NCBI RefSeq assembly: GCF_003852525.1
Contig: NZ_QAJL01000004.1
Location: 7,258-71,257 of the forward strand
DNA from: Pedobacter sp. KBW06
GTDB lineage: Bacteria > Bacteroidota > Bacteroidia > Sphingobacteriales > Sphingobacteriaceae
DNA length: 64,000 nucleotides
Direction: 5' to 3'
This document shows, piece after piece, positions 61,321 through 64,000 of the stretch (the stretch's first letter is position 1; each line of letters begins with the position of its first letter). The translations under genes and the position numbers were made by a program. The notes under the pieces were generated by a model. The model saw only the letters and a program-made list of their open reading frames with translations, searched no databases and was not told the DNA's origin.

Positions 61321-62193
61321 ATGAATTCAAGAAGAACATTTATAAAAAATGTAGGGATTGCCGCAGCAGGTGCTATTGTACTTCCTTCATTGGCTTTTGC
61401 AGCAGCAAAAGGAAAACCAGTTGGTCTTCAATTGTACACCTTACGTGATGTGATTGGGAAAGACGTTAAAGGAGTGATTGAGAAAGTGGCCAAAGCAGGC
61501 TATAAAGAAGTGGAAACCTATGGCTATTCTGCCAAAGGCGGCTACTGGGGACTGGATCCGAAAGCATTCAAAAATCTACTGAAAGCAAACGGATTAAAAG
61601 CACCAAGCGGACATTTTGGTTTAGATGCCTTCATTAAAGATGGCAACCAGGACGATTTAAAAATCAATATCGAAGGTGCAAAAGGAATCGGAATGTCTTA
61701 CCTGACCGTACCATGGTTAGGCGAAGACCTGAGGTCCAGCCTTGATGATTATAAAAAAGTAGCTGCGCGTTTAAACGAAGCTGCTGAAATCTGTAAAAAA
61801 TCAGGCTTAACGCTTGCTTATCACAACCATGATTTTGAATTCAAAAAATATGATGGTGGAACCGGATACGAAGTGATGCTTCAGGAAACGGATAAAGACA
61901 CTGTCAAGTTTGAAATGGACTTATATTGGGTAGTGAGGTCAGGAAATGATCCTGTAGCTTTATTCAATAAATATCCTGGACGTTTCCCAATGTGGCATGT
62001 GAAGGATATGGACAAAGCAAAACCTTCTATCAATACCGAAGTAGGTAGCGGAAGCATCGACTTTAAGTCTATTTTTAAGCACGCCAAGCAGGCTGGGCTG
62101 AAACATGCGATCGTGGAGCAGGAAAACTTCTCAATGGATCCATTTGTCAGCATTAAGAAAAGCTTCGAGCATGTAAATCACGATTTGATTTAA
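61321..62193 (+). CDS. Tat-exported sugar isomerase/epimerase TIM barrel
   Basis: 290 residues from ATG 61321 with a Tat leader (SRRTFIKNVGIAAAGAIVLPSLAFA). The barrel has the ligands Glu in YKEVETYGYS and the His-rich LAYHNHDFEF, Asp in VKFEMDLYWVV, His in MWHVKDMDK and Glu in IVEQENF. An earlier start at 61300 overlaps the upstream stop and interrupts the Tat leader, so it is discarded. It is the last gene of the operon, followed by a terminator. Confidence 0.9.
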   Translation: MNSRRTFIKNVGIAAAGAIVLPSLAFAAAKGKPVGLQLYTLRDVIGKDVKGVIEKVAKAGYKEVETYGYSAKGGYWGLDPKAFKNLLKANGLKAPSGHFGLDAFIKDGNQDDLKINIEGAKGIGMSYLTVPWLGEDLRSSLDDYKKVAARLNEAAEICKKSGLTLAYHNHDFEFKKYDGGTGYEVMLQETDKDTVKFEMDLYWVVRSGNDPVALFNKYPGRFPMWHVKDMDKAKPSINTEVGSGSIDFKSIFKHAKQAGLKHAIVEQENFSMDPFVSIKKSFEHVNHDLI

Positions 62194-62216
62194 GAATAAA
62201 GATCTTAAAATATCAG

Positions 62217-62250
62217 GGGAAGTGGTTTACAAAACTACTTCCCTTTTTTT
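62217..62250 (+). terminator. Terminator of the 3-keto-glycoside operon
   Basis: GGGAAGTGGTTT pairs with AAACTACTTCCC (one G-U) around a three-base loop, followed by seven T. Confidence 0.92.
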
Positions 62251-62382
62251 ATGTCAGGAAATTCGCGTTTGGGCTTACATTTTACATCAACCGGCAAAGA
62301 TCTCCTGATAAAAACAAATCAAAATGCAAGTTTTAAGTTCTTGGGGAACAAAAAGCGTAAAAAAATCACCATATTTGAAAAA

Positions 62383-62399
62383 TCTGAGACCTGCTCAGA
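62383..62399. repeat. Inverted repeat in the asd leader
   Basis: TCTGAG-ACCTG-CTCAGA, perfect six-base arms, in the 286-base spacer upstream of asd. An imperfect -7-like CATATTTG lies just before it (62370-62377). The rest of the spacer is AT-rich and shows no gene. Confidence 0.35.
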
Positions 62400-62479
62400 C
62401 CATTGAGAATAAAGAACTTATTATAAAAACTGAATACTATATAAATTAATAAAAACGATTAAAAAAACCATTTAAAAAA

Positions 62480-63469
62480 ATGAAAATTGCAGTTGTAGGC
62501 GCCACCGGTCTGGTAGGTACCGTAATGTTAAAAGTGTTAGAAGAGCGTAACTTCCCGTTAACCGAGTTAATTCCGGTTGCATCCGAAAAAAGTGTTGGTA
62601 AGGAAATCACTTTTAAGGGTAAGAAGTACGCGATTGTAAGCATGGATACTGCAATTTCAATGAGACCTGATATTGCATTATTCTCTGCCGGTGGAAGCAC
62701 CTCTTTAGAACATGCACCACGTTTCGCTGAGGCAGGTACTACCGTGATTGACAATTCATCTGCATGGCGCATGGATCCTTCAAAGAAACTTGTTGTTCCT
62801 GAAGTAAATGCCCATGAATTATCTATTGATGATAAGATCATTGCAAACCCAAACTGTTCGACCATCCAAATGGTAGTGGCTTTAAAACCATTACATGATA
62901 AATATAAGATCAAACGCGTTGTTGTTTCTACCTATCAGTCTGTAACCGGTACCGGAGTAAAGGCTGTAGAGCAAATGATGAACGAGCGTAAAGGCATAGA
63001 CGGGCCAATGGCTTATGCTTACCCGATCGACTTAAATGTAATTCCTCAGATTGATGTTTTCGTAGAAAACGGATACACTAAAGAGGAAATGAAAATGATC
63101 AATGAGACCCGCAAAATCATGAGCGACGACAGTATCCGTTTAACGGCAACTACGGTACGTATTCCGGTAATGGGTGGTCACTCAGAATCAGTAAACATTG
63201 AATTTGAAAATGATTTTGATGTAGCTGAAGTCAGAGAATTATTAGAGAAAACAGAAGGAATTATTGTTGTAGACGATATTGCCAACCTGAAATACCCAAT
63301 GCCAAAAGATGCCCATGAAAAAGATGAGGTATTTGTTGGAAGGATCAGACGTGATGAATCTATGCCGAATTCACTGAACATGTGGATCGTTGCGGATAAC
63401 CTGCGTAAAGGTGCAGCAACCAATGCCGTTCAGATTGCTGAATTCTTAGTAAAAAAAGGATTGGTTTAA
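62480..63469 (+). CDS. asd: Aspartate-semialdehyde dehydrogenase
   Basis: Reduces aspartyl phosphate to aspartate semialdehyde, feeding lysine, diaminopimelate, threonine and methionine. The 329 residues show GATGLVG (8-14) at the NADP site, the catalytic Cys126 in NPNCSTIQM and the RIPVMGGHSESV active-site His region. It is a monocistronic gene ending in a terminator; the diaminopimelate product links to the neighbouring peptidoglycan enzyme. Confidence 0.95.
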   Translation: MKIAVVGATGLVGTVMLKVLEERNFPLTELIPVASEKSVGKEITFKGKKYAIVSMDTAISMRPDIALFSAGGSTSLEHAPRFAEAGTTVIDNSSAWRMDPSKKLVVPEVNAHELSIDDKIIANPNCSTIQMVVALKPLHDKYKIKRVVVSTYQSVTGTGVKAVEQMMNERKGIDGPMAYAYPIDLNVIPQIDVFVENGYTKEEMKMINETRKIMSDDSIRLTATTVRIPVMGGHSESVNIEFENDFDVAEVRELLEKTEGIIVVDDIANLKYPMPKDAHEKDEVFVGRIRRDESMPNSLNMWIVADNLRKGAATNAVQIAEFLVKKGLV

Positions 63470-63486
63470 TCTTTAAATAAAATCAC

Positions 63487-63536
63487 AAAGTGATGTATGG
63501 AAAGCTGGTCAAGGCAATCTGTACATCACTTTTTTC
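63487..63536 (+). terminator. Terminator after asd
   Basis: Perfect 11-base stem AAAGTGATGTA/TACATCACTTT with a 24-base loop and a T-tract. Confidence 0.8.
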
Positions 63537-63546
63537 GTTAATATCC

Positions 63547-64000
63547 ATGTTAAACAAAGCTGTTTTGATGAGTACTGCAAAAAAACTATCCCTGTTATTC
63601 TTTCTGTTGATCCAGCAGTATGTATCTGCACAAAGTCAAAGTCCGGCACAAAAGCTGGAACAAGCTTACAATACCTTAATTGCAGACCCGCAGGCAAAGT
63701 ATGGCATTGTTGCCTTATGTGTGCTCGATGCCAACACCGGAAAAACCATTTTCGGAAGGAATGAAAACCTTGGACTCGCTACTGCATCCACTTTAAAGAC
63801 AATTACTTCCGCTACAGCATTCAGTTTACTTGGAAAAGACTTTCAATACCAGACCACACTGGCCTACAGTGGAAATATTACTGCGGAGGGGACTTTAAAA
63901 GGCGACCTGCTGATCATTGGCGGAGGCGATCCTACCCTGGGCTCCTGGAGGTACGAAAGCAGCAAAGAAGCACGGGTGCTTGAGCAATGGCTGAAAGCCA
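63547..64000 (+). CDS. D-alanyl-D-alanine carboxypeptidase/endopeptidase, PBP4 type (5-prime part)
   Basis: The first 151 codons of a gene that runs off the window. It has a Sec signal peptide (cleavage after QYVSAQ) and the start of the penicillin-binding PBP4/DacB domain: GLATASTLKTITSATAFSLLG holds the catalytic SxxK (STLK), and GDLLIIGGGDPTLGSW is typical of the family. It trims peptidoglycan stem peptides in the periplasm. The ATG at 63568 is an alternative start. The C-terminal portion and the remaining motifs are not visible. Confidence 0.88.
   Translation, partial: MLNKAVLMSTAKKLSLLFFLLIQQYVSAQSQSPAQKLEQAYNTLIADPQAKYGIVALCVLDANTGKTIFGRNENLGLATASTLKTITSATAFSLLGKDFQYQTTLAYSGNITAEGTLKGDLLIIGGGDPTLGSWRYESSKEARVLEQWLKA

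Overview
The window comes from a member of the Bacteroidota, most likely a Pedobacter-like Sphingobacteriaceae. Evidence: SusC/SusD outer-membrane nutrient importers, start sites without Shine-Dalgarno sequences, many matches to the Bacteroidota -7 promoter element TAnnTTTG close to start codons, AT-rich spacers, and a secretome full of Tat- and Sec-type leaders. There are 54 protein genes (the last runs off the right edge). I see no tRNA, rRNA, CRISPR array, insertion sequence or prophage.

Region 1 (1-6650): dnaA with DnaA-box-like sites in its leader, a methylmalonyl-CoA mutase catalytic chain coupled to a small membrane-anchored protein, an A-type Fe-S carrier, an orphan MacB/FtsX-type permease and rfbB. 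Region 2 (6650-16100): a sugar-nucleotide operon (ugd-uxs-galE-unknown-rfbB) that would supply UDP-glucuronate, UDP-xylose, UDP-galactose and dTDP-4-keto-6-deoxyglucose for surface polysaccharide. It is followed by waaA (Kdo transferase), hemH, ispH, a degenerate glycosyltransferase overlapping an acyltransferase, and a PyrR-type phosphoribosyltransferase. Region 3 (16100-33510): a secreted GGSD-repeat protein behind an ECF-type promoter, a serine hydrolase, rlmD, a 640-base spacer with repeat elements, pheS overlapping a degenerate Rieske-like lipoprotein and a TetR regulator, kbl, a DUF5686 outer-membrane protein, an XRE/S24 regulator facing an unknown gene, a 2-hydroxyacid dehydrogenase, a secreted papain-fold peptidase, an SDR and trhO.

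Region 4 (33525-49816): a polysaccharide utilisation locus (PUL). A 966-residue membrane-spanning propeller/Y_Y_Y/LuxR regulator precedes susC, susD, a LamG surface lipoprotein, a GH144-type endo-beta-1,2-glucanase, a small secreted protein, a GH43 enzyme, an SGNH hydrolase, a GH3 beta-glucosidase and a secreted esterase. GH144 plus GH3 points to beta-1,2-glucan (or a decorated relative) as substrate.

Region 5 (49817-51522) holds a YebC-family gene and an epimerase-type threonine dehydrogenase that pairs metabolically with kbl. Region 6 (51681-62193) is the most interesting part: a ten-gene plus-strand operon behind a perfect 23-base palindrome. It encodes a gluconate-dehydrogenase-type small subunit, a GMC flavoprotein with a Cys triad, two Gfo/Idh/MocA oxidoreductases (one Tat-exported), three xylose-isomerase-like TIM barrels (two Tat-exported), a lipoprotein cytochrome c, a DUF1080 3-keto-glycoside hydrolase and an MFS transporter. 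I read it as an oxidative route in which glycosides are oxidised at C3 in the periplasm, cleaved as 3-keto sugars, imported and reduced. Region 7: asd and the start of a PBP4-type D,D-carboxypeptidase.

Across the window a family of about 19-base-arm hairpin repeats appears three times (6.7 kb and twice at 20.6-20.8 kb).
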